Shown piece after piece: positions 44,598 to 54,037 of a stretch of DNA of 64,000 bases; positions within the stretch are counted from its first letter, which is position 1, and every line of letters starts with the position of its first letter. A model generated the notes under the pieces. The model did not search any database and was not told where the DNA came from. It saw only the letters and a list, made by a program, of their open reading frames with translations. The DNA comes from Methylobacterium sp. Leaf99 (GTDB taxonomy: Bacteria; Pseudomonadota; Alphaproteobacteria; Rhizobiales; Beijerinckiaceae), in contig NZ_LMMU01000001.1 of the NCBI RefSeq assembly GCF_001422375.1, forward strand, positions 1,176,089 through 1,240,088, in the 5' to 3' direction. The translations under genes were made by a program, and so were the position numbers.

Positions 44598-45457
44598 CGG
44601 TCAGTCGCGGCGAGGTCGAACACCGTCCGGATCAGGCGCAGACCGCGGCGCCGCGCGAGGCAGGCGATGGCGTGGCGGTTGGTGAGGTCCGGCCCGGCGA
44701 GGGGGATCGCCGCGACGCGGCCGTCATGCCCGCATTCGAGGGAGGAGACGATGCCGATCCCGATCCCGGCGGCGGCGGCCTCGATCACCGCCTCGCGGCT
44801 GTCGAGCTCCATCAGCACGTTGGGCCTGATGCCGCGCGCGGCGCAGGCGCGGTCGAAGGTCCGGCGGGTGACGGAATCCGGCTCGCGCAGGACCATGGCA
44901 ACGCCGTCGAGTTCACCGGGATCGAGTCCGCTCCGCCCGGCCCAGGGATGGGTGCGGGCGAGCACGGCGCAGATGCGCGAGACGGCGATGTCTTCGAGGT
45001 GCAGGTCGGGATGGGCCTGCGCCTCCGTCAGCACCGCGACGCTCGCGCGCTCGGCGAGCAGGGCCTCCCGGGTCTCGGCGGCGTTGCCGAGGCGGAGGCC
45101 GACGACGATGCCGGGATGGCGGGCGCGCAGGCGCGCCAACAGGGGCATGACGATGTGGGGCGAATCGACGGCGATCTCGATGCGGCCCGAGACCAGATTG
45201 CGGTTGGCCTCCAGCAGGTCCTCGGCCCGCTCGACGAGGCCGAACAGGGGGCCGGTGAGTTCGGCCAGGGCCTGCCCCTGCGGCGTCAGTTCGGCGCTGC
45301 GGGCCGTGCGCCGGAACAGCACGAGGTCGTAGCGTTCCTCCAGGGCCTTGATGTGCCCGGTCACCGCCGGCTGGCTGATGCACAGCCTTCGGGCCGCACG
45401 GGTGAAGCTGCCCTCGCGCGAGACGGCGTCGAAGGCGCGGAGCTGGAACAGGTTCAT
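44594..45457 (-). CDS. LysR-family regulator, aminoethylphosphonate-associated
   Basis: 287 aa. The N-terminal helix-turn-helix is MNLFQLRAFDAVSREGSFTR with AARRLCISQPAVTGHIKAL; a periplasmic-binding-type effector domain follows (SGRIEIAVDSPHIVMPLLA; AAAAGIGIGIVSSLEC). Divergent from phnW, in the position where an AEP-specific LysR activator is commonly found. Candidate binding half-sites CATCAG/CTGATG lie in the divergent promoter. Overlap with deoR makes a two-regulator operon with the EamA gene. Confidence 0.9.
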   Translation of the reverse strand: MNLFQLRAFDAVSREGSFTRAARRLCISQPAVTGHIKALEERYDLVLFRRTARSAELTPQGQALAELTGPLFGLVERAEDLLEANRNLVSGRIEIAVDSPHIVMPLLARLRARHPGIVVGLRLGNAAETREALLAERASVAVLTEAQAHPDLHLEDIAVSRICAVLARTHPWAGRSGLDPGELDGVAMVLREPDSVTRRTFDRACAARGIRPNVLMELDSREAVIEAAAAGIGIGIVSSLECGHDGRVAAIPLAGPDLTNRHAIACLARRRGLRLIRTVFDLAATDR

Positions 45458-45464
45458 GGGCGCC

Positions 45465-45513
45465 CATCAGCCGAACTGATGCCGTGCATCATGACAAACG
45501 ATTTGATCTGATG
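45465..45513. promoter_or_regulatory. Candidate LysR operator, lysR-phnW
   Basis: An inverted repeat CATCAG-ccgaa-CTGATG (45465-45481) and a further CTGATG (45508-45513), about 32 bases on, lie between the divergent lysR and phnW starts. This fits the recognition plus activation site layout of LysR regulators. Confidence 0.55.
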
Positions 45514-45584
45514 GGTGCCGCGAAGGCAAGGTTTTTGGGCGCCGACCCGCTTCGCTCGTGTCCCTCAGCGGACCGGAGACGACC

Positions 45585-46694
45585 ATGACAGCCCCCGCCA
45601 CCATACTCCTGACGCCCGGCCCGCTCACCACCTCGGCGCGCACCCGCGCCGCGATGATGACAGACTGGGGCTCGTGGGATTCCAGCTTCAACCGGCTGAC
45701 GGCCTCCGTCTGCGAACGGCTCGTCGCCATCGCCAACGGCACCGGAAGCCATGCCTGCGTGCCGCTCCAGGGCAGCGGTACCTTCGCGGTGGAGGCCGCC
45801 ATCGCCACCTTCGTACCGCGCACGGGCAAGGTGCTGGTCCTCGTCAACGGCGCCTACGGCAAGCGCCTGGCGAAGATCTGCGCGGCCCTCGGCCGCGACC
45901 ACAGCGTCTACGAGACCGCCGACGACGTGCCGACGACACCGGACGCCGTCGATGCCCTGCTCGGCGCCGATCCGGCCATCACCCATGTCGGCCTGATCCA
46001 TTGCGAGACCAGCACCGGCATCCTCAACCCCCTGCCCGAGATCGCCGCAATGGTCGCCCGGCACGGGCGCGGCCTCATCGTCGATGCCATGAGTTCATTC
46101 GGGGCCCTGCCCATCGACGCCAAGACGGTGCCGTTCGAGGCCCTGATCGCGGCCTCGGGCAAGTGCCTCGAGGGCGTCCCCGGCATGGGCTTCGTCATTG
46201 CCCGTGCCGATGCCCTGGCGCGGGCTGAGGGCAACGCGGCGTCGCTGGCCCTCGACCTCCACGACCAGCACACCTACCTGCAGCGCACGGGGCAATGGCG
46301 CTTCACGCCGCCGACCCACGTGGTCGCGGCCCTGCACGAGGCCCTGCTGCAATACGACGAGGAAGGCGGCCTGCCCGCCCGCCACGCCCGGTACGGCCGC
46401 AATTGCGACGTGCTGATCCGCGGGCTGGAGCGCCTCGGCCTCAAAAGCTTCCTGGCACCCGCGATCCAGGCGCCGATCATCGTCACAGTCCACGCCCCGC
46501 GCGACCCGAACTATCGCTTCGCCAAGTTCTACGCGGCGGTGCGGGAGCGCGGCTTCATCCTCTACCCCGGCAAACTCACGCAGGTGGAGACGTTTCGCGT
46601 TGGCTGCATCGGCCACGTCGACTCCACCGACATGGAACGCGCGGTGGAGGCGATCGCCGACGCCCTGCGGGCCCTCGCCATCACGACGCCCTGA
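45585..46694 (+). CDS. phnW: 2-aminoethylphosphonate:pyruvate transaminase
   Basis: PLP aminotransferase of fold type I (class V-like) converting AEP and pyruvate to phosphonoacetaldehyde and alanine. 369 aa. The start [20 protein letters not shown] is the standard PhnW N-terminus. [28 protein letters not shown] and the PLP lysine K193 in [14 protein letters not shown] are diagnostic; [15 protein letters not shown] near the C-terminus is also typical. Followed by phnX after 21 bases. Confidence 0.95.
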   Translation: MTAPATILLTPGPLTTSARTRAAMMTDWGSWDSSFNRLTASVCERLVAIANGTGSHACVPLQGSGTFAVEAAIATFVPRTGKVLVLVNGAYGKRLAKICAALGRDHSVYETADDVPTTPDAVDALLGADPAITHVGLIHCETSTGILNPLPEIAAMVARHGRGLIVDAMSSFGALPIDAKTVPFEALIAASGKCLEGVPGMGFVIARADALARAEGNAASLALDLHDQHTYLQRTGQWRFTPPTHVVAALHEALLQYDEEGGLPARHARYGRNCDVLIRGLERLGLKSFLAPAIQAPIIVTVHAPRDPNYRFAKFYAAVRERGFILYPGKLTQVETFRVGCIGHVDSTDMERAVEAIADALRALAITTP

Positions 46695-46715
46695 GCCCCT
46701 CGAGGAACACGCGCC

Positions 46716-47543
46716 ATGTCCTACGCCCCACCCAAAAGACTCCAGGCGGCGATCCTCGACTGGGCCGGCACCGTCGTCGATTTCGGCTCGTTCGCGCCGA
46801 CGCAGATCTTCGTCGAGGCCTTCGCCGAATTCGGCGTCGCCGTCAGCCTCGCCGAGGCGCGCGGGCCCATGGGCATGGGCAAGTGGGACCACATCCGCAC
46901 GCTGCTGAACGATCCCGCCATCGCCGCGCGCTACGCGGTCGCTCACGGGCGGGCGGCGAGCGATGCCGACGTCACCGCCCTCTACGAACGCTTCATGCCG
47001 CTCCAGATCGAGAAGATCGCCGACCACTCGGCGGTGATCCCCGGGGCCCTCGACGCCATCGCGGCCCTGCGGGCCCGGGGCCTGAAGATCGGTTCGTGCT
47101 CGGGGTATCCGGCCCGCGTGATGGAGCGGGTCGTGGCCCTCGCCGCCAGCAACGGCTACGTCGCCGACCATGTCGTCGCCACCGACGAGGTTCCCAACGG
47201 GCGGCCGTGGCCGGCCCAGGCACTGGCCAACGTCATCGCGCTCGGCATCGACGACGTCGCCGCCTGCGTGAAGGTCGACGACACGGTGCCGGGCATCCTG
47301 GAGGGCCGCAAGGCCGGGATGTGGACCGTGGCGCTCACCTGCTCGGGCAACGCCCTCGGCCTCACCCACGACCAGTTCTTACGCCTGCCCGCCGAGCGCC
47401 TCGCCGCCGAGCGCGCGCGGATCGCGGATTTGTTCGCCGCGTCGAAGCCGCACTTCCTCATCGACACCATCGCGGACCTGCCGGGAATCGTCGCGGACAT
47501 CGACGGCCTGCTCGCCGCCGGGCGGATGCCGCAGGCCTGCTGA
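46716..47543 (+). CDS. phnX: Phosphonoacetaldehyde hydrolase
   Basis: HAD-superfamily phosphonatase that cleaves the C-P bond of phosphonoacetaldehyde to acetaldehyde and phosphate. Nucleophile D15 in [12 protein letters not shown], Schiff-base lysine K56 in [11 protein letters not shown], cap-domain and later motifs [11 protein letters not shown] and [12 protein letters not shown]. 275 aa, normal length. Second gene of the phnWX operon. Confidence 0.95.
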   Translation: MSYAPPKRLQAAILDWAGTVVDFGSFAPTQIFVEAFAEFGVAVSLAEARGPMGMGKWDHIRTLLNDPAIAARYAVAHGRAASDADVTALYERFMPLQIEKIADHSAVIPGALDAIAALRARGLKIGSCSGYPARVMERVVALAASNGYVADHVVATDEVPNGRPWPAQALANVIALGIDDVAACVKVDDTVPGILEGRKAGMWTVALTCSGNALGLTHDQFLRLPAERLAAERARIADLFAASKPHFLIDTIADLPGIVADIDGLLAAGRMPQAC

Positions 47544-47677
47544 TCGCGGGCGCCTCGCGCGCCCGGACAACCGAAGCATTCGTGGACCGTCCATGGCATC
47601 TCGCCGTGGGCGGTCTTGGCGTGCGCGAAATCACTTAAGTCTTCGAAGACGATGGACACGAAAGAGGCAAGAGACGC

Positions 47678-47716
47678 CGAAAGACTAATCTTGCTCATGT
47701 GAGATTTCGTCTTTCT
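47678..47716. promoter_or_regulatory. Candidate repressor site upstream of phnS
   Basis: An imperfect inverted repeat, AAAGACTAATCT (from 47680) against AGATTTCGTCTTT (47702-47714), 60-95 bases before the phnS start. It carries CTTTCG/CGAAAG half-sites like those before the EamA gene. A DeoR-type operator is inferred. The surrounding 47544-47773 is otherwise without a gene. Confidence 0.45.
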
Positions 47717-47773
47717 ACTGTCACGAACCGCCCCGTAAAGCGGTGGCGACGAAAGCCTCCCGGAGACGCGACT

Positions 47774-48799
47774 ATGACAGCCCTCGGCCGCCTCGCCCTG
47801 CCCCTCGTACTCGCCCTCCTGGCGCCCCTCCCCGCCCAGGCCGCCGAGCGCACCAAGCTCACGATCTACACCGCCCTGGAGAACGACCAGCTCGGTCCGT
47901 TCAAGGCCGGGATCGAGCGGGCGGTGCCCGAGGTCGAGGTGGTTTGGGTGCGCGATTCGACGGGCGTCATCACCGCCCGGTTCCTGGCCGAGAAGGACAA
48001 CCCGCGCGCCGACATGGTCATGGGGCTCGCCGCCTCCAGCCTGCTGATGTTCGAGAAGCAGGGTTTGCTCGCCACCTACGAGCCGAAGGGCGTCGAGGCC
48101 CTGAAGCCCGCTTTTCGCGATGCCAAGACGCCCTACACCTGGACCGGCACGGACGCCTCCATCGGCGTGATCTGCTTCAACACGGCGGAGGCCGAGAAGG
48201 ACAAGGCCAAGACGCCGGCGCGCTGGGCCGATCTGCTGGCACCCGAGCTCAAGGGCAAGGTGGTGATGCCGCATCCGGCCTCGTCCGGCACCGGCTACCT
48301 GCTGGTGGCGGGCTGGCTCCAGGGCATGGGCGAGGAAGCCGGCTGGGCCTACATGGACCGCCTCCACGACAACATCGCCGCCTACCTGCATTCGGGCTCG
48401 GCGCCGTGCGTCCAGGCGGCGCGGGGCGAGCGCACCGCCGGCCTGTCGCTGGACATGCGGGGCGCCGCCGAGAAGACCAAGGGTGCGCCGCTGGCCGTGA
48501 TCGCGCCCGCCGACGGCACCGGCTGGGACGAGGAAGCCTACGCCATCGTGGCCACCACGAAGCATGGGGACGTCGCCCGCAAGGTCGCCGACTGGGGCGC
48601 CACCAAGGCCGCCAACGAGCTCTACGCCAAGAGCTACGCCGTGGTCGCCTATCCGGGCGTCGCCACCGTTCCGGCGAACTATCCCGCCGGCGCGGAGGCC
48701 GCGATGATCAGGAACGATCTCGGCTGGATGGCGGACAACCGCGAGCGGGTGCTGGCCGAGTGGTCGCGCCGCTACGAGGCCAAGGCCGCCAAGAAGTAA
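47774..48799 (+). CDS. phnS: ABC transporter substrate-binding protein for 2-aminoethylphosphonate
   Basis: Periplasmic binding protein, 341 aa, with a Sec signal peptide (LALPLVLALLAPLPAQA). LTIYTALENDQLGPFKAGIE, VEVVWVRDSTGVITARFLAE and YTWTGTDASIGVICFN follow the iron/2-AEP (family 1 extracellular) type binding proteins. Context (phnWX upstream; ATPase and double permease downstream) supports AEP as ligand. RBS cggaga before the ATG at 47774. Confidence 0.88.
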   Translation: MTALGRLALPLVLALLAPLPAQAAERTKLTIYTALENDQLGPFKAGIERAVPEVEVVWVRDSTGVITARFLAEKDNPRADMVMGLAASSLLMFEKQGLLATYEPKGVEALKPAFRDAKTPYTWTGTDASIGVICFNTAEAEKDKAKTPARWADLLAPELKGKVVMPHPASSGTGYLLVAGWLQGMGEEAGWAYMDRLHDNIAAYLHSGSAPCVQAARGERTAGLSLDMRGAAEKTKGAPLAVIAPADGTGWDEEAYAIVATTKHGDVARKVADWGATKAANELYAKSYAVVAYPGVATVPANYPAGAEAAMIRNDLGWMADNRERVLAEWSRRYEAKAAKK

Positions 48800-48842
48800 G
48801 GCAGCCAAGACTTCAGTCTCCCGCCAAGCCGAGGGCCCCGCC

Positions 48843-49940
48843 ATGACGCAGCGCGATGCGACCCCGTTCCTGACGGTTTCCGGCCTGTCGAAGCGCTACG
48901 GTGCCTTCACGGCCCTGGACCGGATCGACCTCGTCATCGGGCGCGGGGAGTTCGTGTGCTTCCTCGGCCCCTCGGGCTGCGGCAAGACCACCCTCCTGCG
49001 CCTCATCGCCGGCCTCGACCGGCAGGACGAAGGCCGGATCGGGATCGCCGGCCGGGACGTCTCGCACGCGCCGCCGGCGGCCCGCGACTTCGGCATCGTG
49101 TTCCAGTCCTACGCCCTGTTCCCGAACCTCACCGTGGCGGCCAACGTCGCCTACGGCCTCGTCAACCGCCGCCTCGACCGGGCCCGCATCGCCGACCGCG
49201 TGGCCGAGCTCCTCGCCCTCGTCGGCCTGCCCGAGCAGGGCGAGAAGTATCCGGTTCAGCTCTCGGGCGGGCAGCAGCAGCGGGTGGCGCTGGCGCGGGC
49301 GCTGGCCACCTCGCCGTCCCTGCTCCTCCTCGACGAACCCCTCTCGGCCCTCGACGCGAAGGTGCGGACCCGGTTGCGCGAGGAAATCCGGCACCTTCAG
49401 AAGCGGCTCGGCATCACCACCATCATGGTCACCCACGATCAGGAAGAAGCCCTCGCCATGGCCGATCGGGTCGTGGTGATGAACCGCGGCGCCATCGAGC
49501 AGGTCGGCACGCCCGGCGAAATCTACCGGAACCCGGCGACCGCCTTCGTGGCCGACTTCATCGGCGCCATGACCTTCCTGGACGCCACCGTCGGGGCGGC
49601 CCGGCAGCTCCGGGTCGGCGCCGTCGATCTCGTCTGCGAGGACGGGCGCGGCTTCGTCCCCGGCAGCCCCGTCCGCCTCGGCTTCCGGCCGGAGGAGATC
49701 CGGGTCGGCAACGTCCGGCCAACCGACGTCAACGCGTTCCAGGTCCGCGTGCGCAGCCTCGAATTCCTCGGGGCCTTCACCCGGGCCCGCCTGGAACCGA
49801 GCCTCGACCTCGGCGGCTCCCTCGTGGCCGACGTCTCGGCCAACCTCCACGGCGACCTCGCCCTGACGGAAGGCCAGTACCTCTACGTCTCCCTGCCGCC
49901 GGCGGCCCTCCGGGCCTTCCCGGTGGCAGCGCGCGCGTGA
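48843..49940 (+). CDS. phnT: ABC transporter ATP-binding protein for 2-aminoethylphosphonate
   Basis: 365-aa importer ATPase. Walker A GPSGCGKT (42-49), Q-loop FGIVFQSYALFPN, signature LSGGQQQRVALARAL, Walker B LLLLDEPLSALD, H-loop MVTHDQEEAL. A C-terminal TOBE-like domain (from about residue 245) completes the CUT/PotA-like type. Its stop overlaps the GTG start of the permease by 4 bp. Confidence 0.9.
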   Translation: MTQRDATPFLTVSGLSKRYGAFTALDRIDLVIGRGEFVCFLGPSGCGKTTLLRLIAGLDRQDEGRIGIAGRDVSHAPPAARDFGIVFQSYALFPNLTVAANVAYGLVNRRLDRARIADRVAELLALVGLPEQGEKYPVQLSGGQQQRVALARALATSPSLLLLDEPLSALDAKVRTRLREEIRHLQKRLGITTIMVTHDQEEALAMADRVVVMNRGAIEQVGTPGEIYRNPATAFVADFIGAMTFLDATVGAARQLRVGAVDLVCEDGRGFVPGSPVRLGFRPEEIRVGNVRPTDVNAFQVRVRSLEFLGAFTRARLEPSLDLGGSLVADVSANLHGDLALTEGQYLYVSLPPAALRAFPVAARA

Positions 49941-51670
49941 GTCCCGCGATGACGGAGGCCCTCGCCCTCGCCCTGCCGGAGGCCGTTCCGGTGCGGCGCG
50001 CCCGCGTGCCGGAGCGCCTCGTCGCCACCGTGCTCATCGCCGGCCTGTGCCTGGTGCTCGTTCTCATCCTCGCCCTGCCGCTCGGCACCCTGCTGATGAA
50101 GAGCCTGGAGGCGCCGGGCGGGGGCTTCGCGGGGCTGTCCAACTTCCGCACCTACTTCGCCACCCCGACCCTGGTCGAGGCCCTGGTCAACAGCCTCGCT
50201 GTGGCCGGCACCACCGTCGCCATCGTGGTGCCCCTCGCCTTCGCCTACGCCTACGCGCTGACCCGCACGGCGATGCGGTTCCGGGGCGTGCTGCTGGCCC
50301 TGGCCCTGCTGCCGCTGTTCGCGCCCTCGCTCCTGTCGGGCATCGCCCTCACCCACATCCTCGGCAACCAGGGATTCCTGCGCGGGCTGCTCATGGGGCA
50401 GAGCGTCTACGGACCCATCGGCATCGTCATCGCCGAATGCCTCTACGCCTTCCCGCACGCCCTCATCATCCTGATGACGGCCCTGGCCCTGTCCGACGCC
50501 CGGCTCTACGAGGCCGCCGCCGCCATGGGCACGGGGCGCCTGCGCACCTTCGCCACCGTGACCCTGCCGGGCGCCCGCTACGGCCTCGTCAGCGCAGCCT
50601 TCGTGGTCTTCACCCTGGTGGTGACGGATTTCGGCATCCCGAAGGTCATCGGCGGCCAGTATCCGGTCCTCGCCACCGACGCCTACCGCCAGGTGGTCGG
50701 CCAGCAGAACTTCCCCATGGGCGCCGTGGTCGGGCTGCTGATGCTGGCCCCGGCGGTGCTGGCCTTCGCCGTGGACCGGCTGATCCGGCGCCGGCAATCG
50801 GCCCTGCTCACGGCCCGCTCCGTGCCCTACGAGCCCAAACCCCACCCCGTCCGCGACGGCCTGTCGCTCGCCTATGCGGGGCTCGTCGCCGGCCTCGTCG
50901 TCGCCACCTACGGCGTCGCCGTCTGGGCCTCGTTCATCCGCTACTGGCCGTACAATCTCGGCCTCACCCTCGACCATTACGACTTCGCGGCGGCCGATTC
51001 CGACGGCTGGATACCCTACGGGAACTCGCTGCTCATGGCCGGGGCGGTGGCCGTCCTCGGCACCGGGCTGGTGTTCTGCGGCGCCTACCTCATCGAGAAG
51101 CTGAACGTGTTCTCCGCCGGCCGCGCCCTGGCGCAGCTGCTGGCGATGCTGCCGCTGGCCGTACCCGGCCTCGTGCTGGGACTCGGCTACGTGTTCTTCT
51201 TCAACGCGCCGTGGAACCCCCTGAACGTCCTCTACGGGACCCTGGCGCTCCTGGTGATCAACACTGTGGCGCACTACTACACCGTGGCGCACGTGACCGC
51301 GACGACGGCCCTGAAGCAGATCGATCCCGAATTCGAAGCGGTCTCGGCCTCCCTCAAGGTGCCGTTCTGGCAGACGTTCCGCCGGGTCAGCCTGCCGATC
51401 TGCCTGCCCACGGTGCTCGAACTCGCCGTCTACCTGTTCGTCAACGCCATGACGACGGTCTCGGCGGTGATCTTCCTCTACGGGCCGGGCACCAAGCTCG
51501 CCGCCATCGCCATCGTCCACATGGACGAGGCCGGGGCCACGGCGTCCGCCGCCGCCATGGCGAGCGTGATCATGGCGACCGCGCTCTGCGCCCGCCTGGC
51601 GCTGGCCCTGGTCAACCGCTTCGTCCTCGCCCGTGCCCAGGTCTGGCGCCGCCGCGAGGGGACGGCGTGA
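49937..51670 (+). CDS. phnU: Fused double permease for 2-aminoethylphosphonate
   Basis: 577-aa permease with two tandem ABC membrane domains, about twelve segments, so one polypeptide forms the whole channel. The first EAA-type loop is ARLYEAAAAMGTGRLRTFAT and the second is DPEFEAVSASLKVPFWQTFR. The interdomain point is near residue 285 (RQSALLTARSV). Fused permeases of this kind accompany the phnS/phnT type used with phnWX. GTG at 49937 overlaps phnT; ATG at 49949 is possible. Confidence 0.9.
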   Translation: MSPAMTEALALALPEAVPVRRARVPERLVATVLIAGLCLVLVLILALPLGTLLMKSLEAPGGGFAGLSNFRTYFATPTLVEALVNSLAVAGTTVAIVVPLAFAYAYALTRTAMRFRGVLLALALLPLFAPSLLSGIALTHILGNQGFLRGLLMGQSVYGPIGIVIAECLYAFPHALIILMTALALSDARLYEAAAAMGTGRLRTFATVTLPGARYGLVSAAFVVFTLVVTDFGIPKVIGGQYPVLATDAYRQVVGQQNFPMGAVVGLLMLAPAVLAFAVDRLIRRRQSALLTARSVPYEPKPHPVRDGLSLAYAGLVAGLVVATYGVAVWASFIRYWPYNLGLTLDHYDFAAADSDGWIPYGNSLLMAGAVAVLGTGLVFCGAYLIEKLNVFSAGRALAQLLAMLPLAVPGLVLGLGYVFFFNAPWNPLNVLYGTLALLVINTVAHYYTVAHVTATTALKQIDPEFEAVSASLKVPFWQTFRRVSLPICLPTVLELAVYLFVNAMTTVSAVIFLYGPGTKLAAIAIVHMDEAGATASAAAMASVIMATALCARLALALVNRFVLARAQVWRRREGTA

Positions 51671-51691
51671 CGCGCCGGCCAGCGCCGACGG

Positions 51692-52426
51692 TCAGGCGGC
51701 GAGCCCGGGGGGCGTGGTTCCCATGACGGCGGCGTAGCTCGCTTCCGGCGCGCCGTAGGCGTCGCCCGCCGAGGCCAGGAGCTCGGCGCGGTCCCGGATG
51801 ACGATGGTGCCGCGATGGATGCCGATGGATCCGAGGGTGACGAGGTTGCGCAGGGCCGTCGTTACGCCGGCGCGGCGCACGCCGAGCATGAGGGACAGGA
51901 ATTCGTGCGTGAGCATAATGTCCTCCCGGTCGACGCGATCGTGGCTCATGAGGAGCCAGCGGGCCAGGCGCTGTTCGATGGTGAAGCGGCCGTTGCAAAG
52001 GGCCGTCTGCGCCACCTGGATCGAGAAGGCATAGGCGTAGCGCAGCAGATGGCGATGCAGGGGTAGGCTGTCGATCAGGGCCTGGCGGAGGTCGGACGCC
52101 GAGAGCTGCATGACCCGGCAGGGAATCTGAACGAAGGTTTCGTGCGGCGTGCGGTCGACGCCGTAGAGCAGCGCCACGCCCGTCATCCCCTCCGGGCCGA
52201 TCAGGCCCGTTTCCATGCGGATGCCGTTCGCCGTGCGAGCGACCACGGAGACGACGCCCGGTCCCGGGAAGCAGACCTGGGAAATGGCCTCGTGCTGGCT
52301 CTCAATGACGTGGTGGCGATCAAGCGACGCGGGCGCGAGGTACGGCGCGAGCACAGCGAACAGGTCGGGCCGGAGACTGGCCAGTAACGTATTCTGCAAC
52401 TTAGATTGATCGAGAGAAAGTGTCAT
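51692..52426 (-). CDS. Crp/Fnr family transcriptional regulator
   Basis: 244 aa: N-terminal cyclic-nucleotide-binding-type beta barrel (LAPASLDRHHVIESQHEAIS; GLIGPEGMTGVALLYG) and a C-terminal helix-turn-helix (LTHEFLSLMLGVRRAGVTTA). No N-terminal cysteine cluster, so not an FNR-type iron-sulfur sensor. ATG at 52426 (MTLSLDQSKLQ) chosen over 52516. Convergent with the phn operon; no obvious link to it. Confidence 0.88.
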   Translation of the reverse strand: MTLSLDQSKLQNTLLASLRPDLFAVLAPYLAPASLDRHHVIESQHEAISQVCFPGPGVVSVVARTANGIRMETGLIGPEGMTGVALLYGVDRTPHETFVQIPCRVMQLSASDLRQALIDSLPLHRHLLRYAYAFSIQVAQTALCNGRFTIEQRLARWLLMSHDRVDREDIMLTHEFLSLMLGVRRAGVTTALRNLVTLGSIGIHRGTIVIRDRAELLASAGDAYGAPEASYAAVMGTTPPGLAA

Positions 52427-52805
52427 GGCCGCACCTGTTTCAGAGGAAATCAGGCGCTTTTGTATCGAGCGAATGATCCGAGCCGATTGACAGACGACCA
52501 CTAGACACTTTTCCACGCGAATACGAGCGGAATATTATTATTTATTAACACTGAGCGTAAGCAGGAATTCGTCCCGCACGTACGCCGACCTCCGAACTTG
52601 CCCGCAGGCCTCCGACTGGTCGACAGGACTTTCTGAAGACGGACGAAGCCATCCTCGTCGAAAGCCGCGGCACCGCATGCCGACGAGGCACAGTCAGAAC
52701 ATGCGCGAAGCCACCTGCGTTCGCCGAGCCCTCGGTTCACAGGAGCCCCCCGCTCCGCCGTCGTGCGCGGAGCGAGAACCGGCCATGGGCGAGCGTATCG
52801 CCCCG
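52427..52805. other. Intergenic region with AT-rich patch
   Basis: About 380 bases without a convincing gene. A strikingly AT-rich run (about 52530-52552, aatattattatttattaac) lies some 110 bases upstream of the Crp/Fnr start and may be its promoter region. Confidence 0.4.
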
Positions 52806-53069
52806 TCAGTTGCAGCCGATGCAGATGCCCTTGGTGATCTCGCTGTCCTTCTTCTGCTGCTTCGTGCGTTGATCGAGGTTGCGATCGACGTCGCCGCCCG
52901 CGGCGGCGCCGGGCGGCTTGGTCTGGCCGACGGAGGTGGTGTTGGGTGCCCGCGTCGTGGTGCTGACGTCCCCACCGGTCCCGGTCTCGGCGGGGGATTG
53001 GGCCAGAACGGAACCGGCTGACCCAATGGTGAACACGAGGGCGGCGATCAGCGGAATTCTCGAGGTCAC
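52806..53069 (-). CDS. Small secreted protein with C-terminal C-I-G-C motif
   Basis: 87 aa. A signal peptide (VTSRIPLIAALVFTIGSAGS, cleavage near VLAQ) is followed by a Thr/Pro/Gly-rich mature part, a charged stretch (NLDQRTKQQKKDSEITKG) and the end ICIGCN, with two cysteines spaced C-x2-C. GTG start at 53069 has a good RBS (aaggaag); an ATG at 53096 is also in frame. Function unknown. The C-x-x-C could bind metal or form a disulfide. Confidence 0.65.
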   Translation of the reverse strand: MTSRIPLIAALVFTIGSAGSVLAQSPAETGTGGDVSTTTRAPNTTSVGQTKPPGAAAGGDVDRNLDQRTKQQKKDSEITKGICIGCN

Positions 53070-53172
53070 GGCGCACTTCCTTCGGTTGCGGATCATCGTG
53101 TTTCAACGGATGCCGCGAAGGTCGGTTCACACGATGACGCGGTCGACCGTGCGGCAACGCACGGGAGCCCGC

Positions 53173-53961
53173 CTACGGGGTGTTCGGCCAGGGGAAGCGG
53201 ATGTTGCCGTCGCGCAAACCCGCTTCGACGACGCACAGCCCACCCGACTTCACCATCCATTCGAGACGATGGTCGCGGTATTCGCGCCGCCGCGTCCCCG
53301 TGGTGTAGAGGTCCGCGGCCTGCGCCATCCGGGCGGCGGCCGCCTCGAACTCGGCGAAGGTCCGGGCCACGGCGGGGCGTTCGCCGACCCGCGCGTGCCA
53401 GCGCCGGAGCGGGCTGCCGGGCTCCGGCCCGAGGCCGTAATGCACCGAGCGGTTGACCAGGGGCGCCGCCGCCGCGTCGGCCCAGCCGAAGCCCTGTCCG
53501 CCGAACCAGTCGGCGTCGCCGAGGCGTCCCGCGAGCCAATCCTGCAGGACACGCGTCTGCGCCGCCGCCTGGGCCCGCAGGTGATCGGCCAGCGCCCCGG
53601 TGGCGCGGCGGAACCACAGCACCTCGCCAAACCCCCAGTTCACGGCCTCGTACTGGGTGTCGCAGACATCCTCGGTGATCCGCGCGAAGGCGCGGGCCGC
53701 CGGGGTCCGGGGCAGGAGCGGCGGATCGGGCCAGCGCTCCTCGATGTATTCGAGGATGATGGTGGATTCGAAGATCGACACGGTGCCGTCGATGAGCACC
53801 GGCACTTCCGTGCGCGGATTGGCCTCTGCGAACGGGCCGTCGGCGCGACCGGTACCGAAGCTGTCGGGCAGTTCGGCCGTGAACGCCACGCCCTTTTCGC
53901 GAAGGGCGATCTTGATCTTCTGGGCGTAGGACGAGAGCGGATGCTCGTAGAGCAGCACCAT
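53173..53961 (-). CDS. Glutathione S-transferase family protein
   Basis: 262 aa. The thioredoxin-like N-domain starts MVLLYEHPLSSYAQKIKIAL and has EVPVLIDGTVSIFESTIILE (cis-Pro and the E-S glutathione contact). The helical C-domain includes LADHLRAQAAAQTRVLQDWL and GFGWADAAAAPLVNR. The C-terminus is longer than usual. 76 bases upstream on the same strand is a second, different GST. Confidence 0.87.
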   Translation of the reverse strand: MVLLYEHPLSSYAQKIKIALREKGVAFTAELPDSFGTGRADGPFAEANPRTEVPVLIDGTVSIFESTIILEYIEERWPDPPLLPRTPAARAFARITEDVCDTQYEAVNWGFGEVLWFRRATGALADHLRAQAAAQTRVLQDWLAGRLGDADWFGGQGFGWADAAAAPLVNRSVHYGLGPEPGSPLRRWHARVGERPAVARTFAEFEAAAARMAQAADLYTTGTRRREYRDHRLEWMVKSGGLCVVEAGLRDGNIRFPWPNTP

Positions 53962-54037
53962 GGGGTCTCCGGGGACGGGAGCGGGACGCAATCTCGGAGC
54001 CGGCACGACGCGCGCCGGACGGCGTCGCCGCATCCGC

